From the NCBI GenBank assembly GCA_945861605.1, contig CAMAVG010000028.1:1-10880 (forward strand): DNA of 10,880 bases, given 5' to 3'. Numbering within the stretch: the stretch's first letter is position 1; each line of letters opens with the position of its first letter. Below the pieces are notes generated by a model. The model searched no databases, was not told the DNA's origin, and was given only the letters and a program-made list of their open reading frames with translations. A program made the position numbers and the translations under genes. Source of the DNA: Rickettsia typhi. GTDB taxonomy: Bacteria; Pseudomonadota; Alphaproteobacteria; Rickettsiales; Deianiraeaceae. Positions 1-6,351 of the stretch are shown here, piece by piece.

Positions 1-62
1 TCCTTGTTGTAGTGGACGCCTTTTCCGAAGAAAGTTATCGAATTTTCAAAATATTCTTGCAT
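1..62 (-). CDS. lpxC: Probable LpxC (UDP-3-O-acyl-N-acetylglucosamine deacetylase), N-terminal fragment
   Basis: Only the first 20 codons lie in the window; the gene runs off the left edge. The peptide starts MQEYFENS and continues ITFFGKGVHYNK. This resembles the LpxC N-terminus, where a short lead is followed by a G-x-G-[VL]-H motif about 13 residues from the start. LpxC is the zinc deacetylase that commits precursor to lipid A synthesis in the cytoplasm. ATG at 60-62 gives the usual spacing to that motif. An in-frame TTG lies four codons upstream (72-74), just after a stop at 78-80. The gene is divergent from uppP with 49 bp between the starts, so the two envelope genes probably share a promoter region. 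The assignment rests on a short motif only; the adjoining sequence would settle it. Confidence 0.55.
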   Translation of the reverse strand, partial: MQEYFENSITFFGKGVHYNK

Positions 63-111
63 TATTTTTTTCAAGATTTACCTAACTTAATTAACGAAAT
101 ATATTTTTCAA

Positions 112-900
112 GTGTTTTTAGAGTTTTTCCAAATATTTCTAATTTCCGCAGTGGAAGGCTTGACGGAATTCTTTCCTGTGTCATCAACGGCGCATATTTT
201 AATCCTTTCCAGACTGTTTGAAATCAAGCTTGGAATGGAGTTTATCGTCGGCGTTCAACTTGGTTCAATTTTTGCGGTATTCCTCTCGTACACAAAGTAC
301 ATCAAAGCGATATTTTCAGAAATAATCACTCTAAAACCAAGGCTATCATTAAGTTTAGCAATAATTACAACACCAACTTTAATCGCAGGTTTTGCATTGC
401 ATAAATTGGGATATTTGGAAATATTTGAGGCAAAAATCATGCAAATTATGGGAATAAACCTCTTCATTGGTGGCATCATTATGTTGATATTTCGCAAAAA
501 AAGCGGAACACAAACCGATATTTCCCAAATTTCACAACTGACATCGCTCAAAATCGGGTTAATCCAATCAATTTCCCTCGTTCCCGGTGTTTCGCGGTCG
601 GCATCCGTTGTGTTTGGTGGAATATTTTTAGGTCTTTCGAAATCCGCTGCGATGGAACTCTCATTCCTTTCCGGAGTCCCGATAATCCTTTGTGCAACTG
701 TGTTTGAGTTATGGAATAGCTACTCATCAGGCACAAGCGTGCAGTCGCCAATCGTGTTGATATCAAGCATGTTTGCATCATTTTTGTTCGCATTTATCGG
801 GATAAAAATCCTCAAAATACTTGTGAATCTCGGCAAAGATTTCGAATTTTTCGGCATTTACCGCATAATAATGGGTGTTTTGCTATTTTTTATTATGTAA
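112..900 (+). CDS. uppP: Undecaprenyl-diphosphatase UppP (BacA family)
   Basis: This 262-residue integral membrane protein removes a phosphate from undecaprenyl diphosphate. It regenerates the lipid carrier used for peptidoglycan and surface polysaccharides. Both family signatures are present: EGLTEFFPVSSTAH near residues 15-28, with the catalytic-region Glu and the SST stretch, and PGVSRSA around residues 158-164. Hydrophobic segments fill the remainder, and the length is typical for the family (about 260-270). The start is GTG at 112. An in-frame stop at 88-90 with no ATG/GTG/TTG in between makes this the first usable codon, and it places the first signature at the usual distance. No clear Shine-Dalgarno sequence precedes it. 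The last 43 bp overlap the 3' end of the convergent CCA-type gene. Confidence 0.95.
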   Translation: MFLEFFQIFLISAVEGLTEFFPVSSTAHILILSRLFEIKLGMEFIVGVQLGSIFAVFLSYTKYIKAIFSEIITLKPRLSLSLAIITTPTLIAGFALHKLGYLEIFEAKIMQIMGINLFIGGIIMLIFRKKSGTQTDISQISQLTSLKIGLIQSISLVPGVSRSASVVFGGIFLGLSKSAAMELSFLSGVPIILCATVFELWNSYSSGTSVQSPIVLISSMFASFLFAFIGIKILKILVNLGKDFEFFGIYRIIMGVLLFFIM

Positions 901-1514
901 TCAATCGTTTTGTCGATTTCTTCGTTATTCATTTGAAACCGCTCGCAAAAGTTTTGATACCTCCGAATTCTTGTAAAATCCTCGTAAATACGGGTTTTTG
1001 CATCGCCGATAAACTGAATTTTGCCATCCATCGCATCGCGAATTCCATTGTGGAAATCAAAAATATTGCCGTTTGCATCAAGATATAGCGCGTTAAAGGT
1101 GAAATCTCGGCGGTGTGAATCGCGAAAAATGCTTGCCCCAAGCTTCATTTTGGCATTTTTACCATCGCAATCGTAATCAATTCGCGTTGATGTTATATCG
1201 ATTTTAGCATTTTGAAAACTGATTGAATTCGTGGCAAAATTACGGATTCTTTTGGCGCTTGGGAAGTTTGCGTCGAGAATATTCGCGACCTGTTTTGGCG
1301 TGAGATTCGTCGAAATGTCGATGTCATAATTTTTTTTCTCCTCAAGAAAATGTGCGAAATCGATAAAATCAATCTGAAATAACGAATTTGATAGAATTCT
1401 TGGGTGGAGATTCTGCGATTTCAGGAAGATGATGTAGTCTCGTGGCAGACCGCCGACGATGAAGAGGCTAGAGGTTTTTAAAAAAACCTCTAAAAAAAAG
1501 TTCAAATTAAGCAT
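858..1514 (-). CDS. Truncated CCA-adding enzyme/poly(A) polymerase-type nucleotidyltransferase (catalytic head only)
   Basis: The 218 residues match the head of class II tRNA nucleotidyltransferases (Cca/PcnB), which add CCA or A to RNA 3' ends. Visible motifs are FIVGGLPRD (18-26), the metal-binding pair in YDIDISTNLTP (Asp64, Asp66), RRDFTFNALYLD (135-146) and RIYEDFTRIRR (175-185). Two things are odd. Relatives run to about 380-420 residues, but this one ends shortly after the head/neck boundary; the body and tail domains that hold the tRNA are absent. Also, about 25 extra residues (roughly 34-62) separate the GG motif from the DxD pair. The last codons are antisense to the end of uppP, as expected if a deletion removed the original 3' half. 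The catalytic residues look intact, so it may be a working minimal enzyme, half of a split gene, or an early pseudogene. I leave the gene symbol blank because CCA and poly(A) activities cannot be told apart here. Confidence 0.8.
   Translation of the reverse strand: MLNLNFFLEVFLKTSSLFIVGGLPRDYIIFLKSQNLHPRILSNSLFQIDFIDFAHFLEEKKNYDIDISTNLTPKQVANILDANFPSAKRIRNFATNSISFQNAKIDITSTRIDYDCDGKNAKMKLGASIFRDSHRRDFTFNALYLDANGNIFDFHNGIRDAMDGKIQFIGDAKTRIYEDFTRIRRYQNFCERFQMNNEEIDKTIDYIIKNSKTPIIMR
1470..1491. repeat. Perfect 10-bp inverted repeat followed by eight A, inside the CCA-type gene
   Basis: AGAGGTTTTT (1470-1479) and AAAAACCTCT (1482-1491) are perfect complements around a 2-bp centre. They are followed on the plus strand by A8 (1492-1499). 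In the CCA-type gene this encodes codons about 6-15 (FFLEVFLKTS). The T-run lies before the stem in the direction of transcription, so it does not have rho-independent terminator order. A near twin lies at 5913-5943. Confidence 0.6.
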
Positions 1515-1523
1515 AATTTATGC
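1511..1523. repeat. 13-bp palindrome covering the start codon of the CCA-type gene
   Basis: GCATAA (1511-1516) and TTATGC (1518-1523) pair around a single T. The start codon (1512-1514, read on the minus strand) is inside one arm. It could mask the start in mRNA, but a 6-bp AT-rich stem is weak and may be chance. Confidence 0.3.
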
Positions 1524-1549
1524 TGGTTTGATAGTTACAAATGTTCAGT

Positions 1550-2260
1550 TTACATTGTTGTTGAGAATGTAAAAATACATCCTGCTGTGGTATTGTATGT
1601 GTTAGTAACATCGGTAGCAAGAGTTGCGGCGGTTGTTGCTCCAATTGCAGCGAATGTCACCAATTTATTGCATTGAACATATCCGGTGTTGTATATGCTA
1701 TCGTCGGTTTTTGTATCAATAATTTGGAACATAGGCGATGAAACTGGTGTGTATGTTGAAGTTCCAAGTGCGCCAATTGCGTGATAGTGATTCGATGCAT
1801 CGGTTGAAAATGTGAATACGGAAGCACCTGAGACTTTTGATGGTGTCAAAATTTGATTAGCATTGGTAATTGTTCCAGAAACCGTAGTTGTTGCAGCGGT
1901 TGCATCATATGATGTTGCAGGAATTGTTCTTGGGTAAAGTTTTGACAACGAGAAGTGATATTCAACGAAAATTGTTTCAGGATATGTGTTGATTCCGGTT
2001 GATGAGTTCCCAAAAAGTTTTGGGGCTAAATCTGAAATAGCTGCGTATGAGGCATCACCAGGTGTTGCGTTGTATGAGGCATCAAAAAGTTGCATAGCGA
2101 CGGATCTATCCTTAAAATATTGGATTGTAGCAGTAGCACGAGCCATGTCAATGAGCGATTTCCCGCTGATTGTTGCTACGATTAGAATTCCTAAGATTGC
2201 AAGCACTATCGAAAGTTCGACTAGCGTAACGCCACCACTTTTTGATGTAAAGAGTTTCAT
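1550..2260 (-). CDS. Type IV pilin-like / pseudopilin protein with class III signal peptide
   Basis: The 236-residue protein begins with a short basic leader MKLFTSKSGG and then VTLVELSIVLAILGILIV, a prepilin peptidase site with Glu at +5 of the mature chain and a hydrophobic helix. This is the signature of type IV pilins and type II secretion pseudopilins. They are cleaved and N-methylated by PilD and polymerise through that helix. Residue +1 is Val rather than the usual Phe or Met. The motif YNATPGDASY (63-72) resembles the PGD segment after the first helix in many prepilins. The remainder is rich in Thr, Ser and Ala, as expected for a surface fold. Two cysteines, Cys197 and Cys228, could form the C-terminal disulfide loop common in pilins; dsbA is encoded in the same window. 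No pilus assembly gene is adjacent. The gene lies 35 bp upstream of the CCA-type gene on the same strand. Pilin versus pseudopilin cannot be decided from sequence alone. Confidence 0.82.
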   Translation of the reverse strand: MKLFTSKSGGVTLVELSIVLAILGILIVATISGKSLIDMARATATIQYFKDRSVAMQLFDASYNATPGDASYAAISDLAPKLFGNSSTGINTYPETIFVEYHFSLSKLYPRTIPATSYDATAATTTVSGTITNANQILTPSKVSGASVFTFSTDASNHYHAIGALGTSTYTPVSSPMFQIIDTKTDDSIYNTGYVQCNKLVTFAAIGATTAATLATDVTNTYNTTAGCIFTFSTTM

Positions 2261-2304
2261 GTTAAAGATAAAATTTATTTTTCTTAAAAAGTGATGAATA
2301 TTTG

Positions 2305-2342
2305 TATTTAAAATGTCAAGAAAAAACTTGACATTTTAAATA
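2305..2342. repeat. Perfect 16-bp inverted repeat between divergent pilin-like gene and glnA
   Basis: TATTTAAAATGTCAAG (2305-2320) and CTTGACATTTTAAATA (2327-2342) are exact reverse complements around AAAAAA. Each arm contains TTGACA reading outward, toward its own gene. On the plus strand the stem is followed by TTTTT (2343-2347), so it has terminator-like form. However, it lies upstream of both flanking genes, where a terminator is not needed. Alternatives are an operator for a dimeric regulator, an attenuator ahead of glnA, or the -35 elements of divergent promoters. I see no convincing -10 at 16-18 bp from either TTGACA. A TATATT at 2366-2371 lies close to the glnA start. Confidence 0.7.
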
Positions 2343-2381
2343 TTTTTGTTGAAAAAAAAGCAATTTATATTAACAACATAT

Positions 2382-3785
2382 ATGACATATTTAGATTTTC
2401 AAACACTTATACAAGAAAAAGATATTAAATATGTTGATTTCCGTTTCACGGATTTATGCGGAATTTGGCATCATATAACATATTGTGCTTCAGAAGTTGA
2501 CGAAGAATTGCTCAATAATGGCGTAGCATTCGACGGTTCATCAATCAATGGTTGGAAAGGAATTGAGGAATCTGATATGTATTTTATTCCTGATCTTTCC
2601 AGTGCATTTGTTGATCCATTCACCGCACAGGAAACGCTTGTTGTTTCGTGCGATGTTCACGACCCAAAAACAAAACAAGGATACGACCGCGACCCACGCA
2701 CAATCGCAAAAAAAACAATGGAATACTTCCAATCAACGGGACTTGGCGACGCAGCGTATTTTGGTCCCGAACCTGAATTCTTCCTTTTTGACGCAGTGGA
2801 ATGCAAAGTTGAGGATTACAACTCGTTTTACAAAATTACATCGTCCGAACTTGGAAATGTTAGCAATTGCGAATCTTCATTTAACTTAGGGCACCGCCCC
2901 TCAACAAAAGGCGGATATTTCCCCGTTGCACCCGTTGATCACCACGTTGATATTCGCTCTGAAATGGTTTCAATTATGCGTGAGACTGGTCTTGAAGCAA
3001 TTCTTCACCACCACGAAGTTGCGTCTTCACAAAGTGAAATTGGAATTAAATTTAGTGATCTTATCACAACCGCGGATAATGTTCAAAAATATAAGTACAT
3101 CGTGAAAAATGTCGCTTCAACTTACGGAAAAACCGCAACATTCATGCCAAAGCCAATCGCTGCCGATAACGGCTCCGGAATGCATGTGCATCAATCAATT
3201 TGGAAAAATGGCAAAAACACATTTGCTGGCAATGAACTTGACGGACTTTCCGAAAATGCACTGTTCTACATTGGCGGGATTATCAAACACGGAAGGGCGT
3301 TGAACGCATTTGCGAATTCAACAACGAACAGTTACAAGCGTCTTGTTCCGGGTTTTGAAGCACCGGTTTACTTGGCATATTCTTCGAAAAATCGCTCGGC
3401 ATCAATTCGAATTCCGCACATGTCCGGCGAAAAAGCAAAACGCATCGAAGCAAGATTCCCCGACCCACTCTCCAACCCATACCTATTGTTTTCCGCATTT
3501 TTGCTTGCAGGATTAGACGGGATTCAAAACAAAATTCACCCGGGTGAAGCTGCGACAAAAAATCTTTACAAACTTTCAAAAGAAGAAGCAAAAAAAATTC
3601 CAAGAGTCTGCGAATCCCTCGAAGAAGCATTGCACGCACTTGATTCCGACCGCGAATTCTTGACAAAATCCGGCGTGTTTAATAACGACCTAATCGACGC
3701 ATTCATCGCAATCAAAATTGCAGAATTGAGAAAAGTCCAACTTACACCAAGCCCAATTGAGTTCAACCTGTATTATAGCTCATAA
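2382..3785 (+). CDS. glnA: Glutamine synthetase type I
   Basis: This cytoplasmic dodecameric enzyme makes glutamine from glutamate, ammonia and ATP. From ATG at 2382 the protein has 467 residues, matching the usual 468-470. In-frame TTG codons at 2346 and 2349 would add an unsupported Lys-rich stretch. Signatures in order are FDGSSINGW (50-58), GPEPEFFLF (128-136) with metal-binding Glu, GHRPSTKGGYFPV (170-182), the ATP loop KPIAADNGSGMHVHQS (257-272), and NRSASIRIP (337-345). Tyr396 in ATKNLYKLSKEE aligns with the adenylylated Tyr of the GSI-beta group. That site has Thr where Asp is common before KNLY, so control by GlnE adenylylation is plausible but unproven. virB10 follows after 7 bp. 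No glnB, ntrBC or NtrC site is evident nearby. The inverted repeat at 2305-2342 is the obvious candidate control site. Confidence 0.97.
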   Translation: MTYLDFQTLIQEKDIKYVDFRFTDLCGIWHHITYCASEVDEELLNNGVAFDGSSINGWKGIEESDMYFIPDLSSAFVDPFTAQETLVVSCDVHDPKTKQGYDRDPRTIAKKTMEYFQSTGLGDAAYFGPEPEFFLFDAVECKVEDYNSFYKITSSELGNVSNCESSFNLGHRPSTKGGYFPVAPVDHHVDIRSEMVSIMRETGLEAILHHHEVASSQSEIGIKFSDLITTADNVQKYKYIVKNVASTYGKTATFMPKPIAADNGSGMHVHQSIWKNGKNTFAGNELDGLSENALFYIGGIIKHGRALNAFANSTTNSYKRLVPGFEAPVYLAYSSKNRSASIRIPHMSGEKAKRIEARFPDPLSNPYLLFSAFLLAGLDGIQNKIHPGEAATKNLYKLSKEEAKKIPRVCESLEEALHALDSDREFLTKSGVFNNDLIDAFIAIKIAELRKVQLTPSPIEFNLYYSS

Positions 3786-3792
3786 TATATAA

Positions 3793-5487
3793 ATGGCGGA
3801 TGATAAAAAAAGTCCTAAAAATAATGCTTTAGAGGAGGCTCTTAAGGAATTTGAAGGTGCTGGTGGCTTTGATGGAAGCTCAGGTGGCGGTCAATCAAGG
3901 TCTTCAAATGAACACGAAAACGCATTTGAGAACGACTTCGAAGAACTGCCAACCACAAAGAAGGCTCACGATGAAAAAGACGACGAAGACTATATTGAAT
4001 ACGATGAACACGGCGGCGATGATGAAATCGACAATGATTTCGATGTGATGGACGACGATCTTGAAGAAGATGACGAATTTGACGACGAAGATTCAAAAGC
4101 TGATGAGAAAAAAACCAAAAAAAAGCAAAAAGCAAAAAAAAGCTCCAATGATGGCAGCGGCAACGGCGGAATCCCTGTAATTTCAAAACTAAAGGAGCCA
4201 AAAAACATGGTAATGCTTGCAATTGCCGTTTGTTTTGTGTTATTTCTTGTTCTTGGCGATGACAACAAAAGCAAAAAAAAGAAAAATGATACAATTGAGG
4301 ATCAAATCGCGAGCGAAGTCAGCGACATTTCAAGCGTTCAAAGTGACCAACCAGTGATGGACGAACCTGCTCCAAAGCCAGTCAAAGTCAAGAAACAGAC
4401 AATCGCCGATGCCGAATTGAAGGATATCGAACTTCCAAGTTTGGATATCCAAATGCCTACAATTAAATCAGAAGATGCAGACCTGATTCCCAAAATCCCG
4501 GAGCCAAAATCCGTTGACAGCGAAAAACCCAATATCAAAATTCAGGAAGTGAGCGTTCGCGATAAAAATGAAAAGCCTGAAGTGGTTGTCACGCCTGATG
4601 TTGAGCAAAAAAAGAAAAAACGCGATCCAGTCGCAAAAAAAGACGGTGAAACACAAAAATCCCTAATCACGGATTTCACTGGCGGCGTTGAGTCCCCACT
4701 AAAGCAGAAAAATAAAAAAAATGCACACGATTTCATCTTCATGGACACCGACCTTGACATTGACAAGGAGGACGAAAAATCCATCATTTCCGCAACGCGT
4801 ATTCAAAACCCCGAAAATGTTGTCTCGCAGGGTCGTATTATCGATGCCGTTCTTGAAACTGCGGTAAATTCATCGATATCAGGTCAAGTTCGTGCGATTG
4901 TCACGCGTGATGTTTATGCTGAAGTTGGTCGCAATATCTTGGTGCCAAAAGGAACGAGATTGTACGGCGAATATGGTGCCGCGAGCACTTCTTCCGGAGG
5001 TTCAGCCGGAAGTGGAGCGAATGCCGGCGGGAGGATCGTCATAAAATGGTCAAGAATCATGCGTCCCGACAATGTATCCGCGACGATTGACAGCTATGCG
5101 TCCGATCAATTTGGTCGCTCGGGAATTTCAGGGCAGGTCGATAGCAATTACATCGGCGGAATTACATCGTCCGTTTTGCTTAGCACAATCCCATTGGTGA
5201 CGACGATTATCGCGAATGCAATCACAAACACAAACCCGCAAACTGTTACGGTTGGCGGTGCGACGGGTGCCACAACTGTGATCCAAGATCCGGTAAATAT
5301 CGCAACGCAAGCCTTCACGAAGTCAGTTGGCACCGTGATTTCTGACATAACGAAAAACGCAATCAACACCCAGCCAACAATCACACTTGATCAAGGGACT
5401 CGCGTCAAAGTGTTGGTGAATAAGGACATCAAATTGCCAACATACAAGCCACTCACGAAGGCTTCTGGGACGGCTTTTTCTGAGTAG
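3793..5487 (+). CDS. virB10: Type IV secretion system protein VirB10 (TrbI family), with long acidic N-terminus
   Basis: VirB10 spans inner membrane, periplasm and outer membrane in type IV secretion systems and couples ATPase energy to the outer channel. The 564-residue protein has an acidic cytoplasmic tail (about 45-105, runs of Asp and Glu), a basic patch (105-116), one membrane segment (about 138-155), a Lys/Pro-rich periplasmic linker (156-330) and the conserved TrbI domain (about 340-550). Diagnostic stretches are AVLETAVNSSISGQVRAIV (352-370), RDVYAEVGRNILVPKGTRL (372-390), IKWSRIMRPDNVS (417-429) and GRSGISGQVDSNY (441-453). Hydrophobic helices at about 458-478 and 503-525 fit the outer-membrane antenna. 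It is longer than usual (about 380-480) because of the acidic tail and linker. An SGGSAGSGANAGG-type loop (about 397-413) interrupts a normally compact turn. It follows glnA by 7 bp, with no other vir gene in view. The 3' end overlaps the antiporter gene by 35 bp. Confidence 0.93.
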   Translation: MADDKKSPKNNALEEALKEFEGAGGFDGSSGGGQSRSSNEHENAFENDFEELPTTKKAHDEKDDEDYIEYDEHGGDDEIDNDFDVMDDDLEEDDEFDDEDSKADEKKTKKKQKAKKSSNDGSGNGGIPVISKLKEPKNMVMLAIAVCFVLFLVLGDDNKSKKKKNDTIEDQIASEVSDISSVQSDQPVMDEPAPKPVKVKKQTIADAELKDIELPSLDIQMPTIKSEDADLIPKIPEPKSVDSEKPNIKIQEVSVRDKNEKPEVVVTPDVEQKKKKRDPVAKKDGETQKSLITDFTGGVESPLKQKNKKNAHDFIFMDTDLDIDKEDEKSIISATRIQNPENVVSQGRIIDAVLETAVNSSISGQVRAIVTRDVYAEVGRNILVPKGTRLYGEYGAASTSSGGSAGSGANAGGRIVIKWSRIMRPDNVSATIDSYASDQFGRSGISGQVDSNYIGGITSSVLLSTIPLVTTIIANAITNTNPQTVTVGGATGATTVIQDPVNIATQAFTKSVGTVISDITKNAINTQPTITLDQGTRVKVLVNKDIKLPTYKPLTKASGTAFSE

Positions 5488-5986
5488 AATGCAAAATTGT
5501 TGGCAATCCAAGGCTTGCAACGGCAATTATTAGAGTTTCGCCAAGGGTATCAAAGCCGCGATAAGACGCCAGAACTGCCGTCACGGTGTTGTTGATGTGC
5601 GTTTGAAAATATGCGTTTGTGTTGTATGGCGTGGAATATGTGGTGCTTGATGCGATGTTTTCAAGAGTCAACCCAAGGAATATCATCAAAAAAAACAGCG
5701 TGATGCATATAATTGACACGCAAATGATTTTGGATATGTGTATTTTTTGAGAAATTGAGCTTTCTACGGTTTGGCGATGCGTTGCGTAGAAAATAAAAAA
5801 TGATAAAATCGAGCCAATTATGATTTCCGTGAGTGCGACATCTGATGCGTTGTGTGTTTGGTATAATATGAAGAGGGGGATTGAGAGAGAGCTGAGGAAG
5901 TAAAGCGAAATAACAGTTTTTTGAGAAAAAACTGTAAAAAAAACAAATATCAAATAGAGAAATAGTGCTAAAATTGATGTAAGCAT
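5453..5986 (-). CDS. MbhD/MbhE-like cation antiporter subunit (C-terminal part of MrpA type)
   Basis: This 177-residue membrane protein has about five hydrophobic segments. Residues 47-64 (ASDVALTEIIIGSILSFF) match the DUF4040/MbhD motif P-D-V-A-L-T-E. Residues 133-160 (NTVTAVLASYRGFDTLGE, then TLIIAVASLG) match the MbhE motif of Mrp antiporters and membrane-bound hydrogenases. In many bacteria these two domains are the tail of the large MrpA/MnhA subunit; here they form a small protein of their own. Mrp complexes exchange Na+ for H+ across the inner membrane; this piece would act as a subunit alongside the NuoL-like chain, not alone. ATG at 5984-5986 lies 3 bp after the rplT stop, so it is probably co-transcribed with rpmI-rplT. 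The other Mrp subunits are not in the window. The Lys/Ser/Pro tail (168-177) is antisense to the end of virB10. Confidence 0.78.
   Translation of the reverse strand: MLTSILALFLYLIFVFFTVFSQKTVISLYFLSSLSIPLFILYQTHNASDVALTEIIIGSILSFFIFYATHRQTVESSISQKIHISKIICVSIICITLFFLMIFLGLTLENIASSTTYSTPYNTNAYFQTHINNTVTAVLASYRGFDTLGETLIIAVASLGLPTILHSTQKKPSQKPS
5913..5935. repeat. Perfect 10-bp inverted repeat followed by eight A, inside the MbhDE-like gene
   Basis: ACAGTTTTTT (5913-5922) and AAAAAACTGT (5926-5935) pair around GAG, followed on the plus strand by A8 (5936-5943). It encodes about residues 16-25 (FFTVFSQKTV) of the antiporter subunit. The design, polarity and distance from the gene start resemble the element at 1470-1499. 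The order is wrong for a terminator of either strand. Confidence 0.6.
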
Positions 5987-5989
5987 TTG

Positions 5990-6346
5990 TTATGCAACAT
6001 GTTTTTTAACAGTTTCGATAATTTTAACAAACTCTGATTCATTGTGAAGGGCGAGATCAGCAAGAATTTTTCTATCAAGAAGAATCCCAGATTTTTTAAG
6101 ACCGTTCATGAATGTTGAATATTTTAAACCGTGAAGGCGAACTGCGGCGTTGATCCTTTGAATCCAAAGGGAGCGGTAGTCTCTTTTTTTGATTTTTCTA
6201 CCAACATAAGCGTATTCCCAAGATTTTTGAAGTCTACGGATAGCAATTCTGAAACATGATTTTGCACGACCACGGAAACCTTTGGTTTGCTCTAGGACTT
6301 TTTTGTGCCTTCTGTGTGAGGTAACTCCTCTTTTGACTCTTGACAT
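5990..6346 (-). CDS. rplT: 50S ribosomal protein L20
   Basis: The 118-residue, strongly basic protein matches L20, an early-binding 23S rRNA protein needed to start 50S assembly. It opens MSRVKRGVTSHRRHKKVLE and includes KGFRGRAKSCFRIA, the family's RNA-binding helix. This is followed by RDYRSLWIQRINAAVR and LHGLKYSTFMNGLKKSGI, both highly conserved in L20. The length is normal (117-119). It follows rpmI with a 5-bp gap and is followed after 3 bp by the antiporter subunit, so translation of all three is probably linked. No Shine-Dalgarno sequence is visible before the ATG. In many bacteria L20 represses its own operon by binding the mRNA; I could not identify that structure here. Confidence 0.98.
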   Translation of the reverse strand: MSRVKRGVTSHRRHKKVLEQTKGFRGRAKSCFRIAIRRLQKSWEYAYVGRKIKKRDYRSLWIQRINAAVRLHGLKYSTFMNGLKKSGILLDRKILADLALHNESEFVKIIETVKKHVA

Positions 6347-6351
6347 ATTAC

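Noticed and set aside
12..221. Plus-strand reading frame of 69 codons at the left edge
   Set aside because: It overlaps uppP by about 110 bp in another frame and has no family resemblance. The minus strand of 1-62 gives a better, LpxC-like reading.
858..900. Terminator between convergent uppP and the CCA-type gene
   Set aside because: The coding regions overlap, and no GC-containing stem with a T-run is present.
1470..1499. Rho-independent terminator
   Set aside because: The T-run precedes the stem on the minus strand, and an A-run follows it on the plus strand, so neither strand has stem followed by T-run.
2346..2381. Upstream TTG start for glnA adding 12 residues
   Set aside because: The added Lys-rich stretch is not part of the family, and ATG at 2382 gives the normal length and N-terminus.
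3283..3666. 127-codon minus-strand frame inside glnA
   Set aside because: It is antisense to highly conserved glnA codons and has no recognisable motif.
3842..4294. 150-codon minus-strand frame inside virB10
   Set aside because: It is His/Arg/Phe/Leu-rich low-complexity sequence produced by reading antisense to the Asp/Glu/Lys-rich codons of virB10.
3793..4300. Tandem repeat or CRISPR-like array in the repetitive acidic region of virB10
   Set aside because: The GAT/GAC/GAA-rich codons are compositionally biased but show no fixed-length repeat unit or spacers; no CRISPR array exists in the window.
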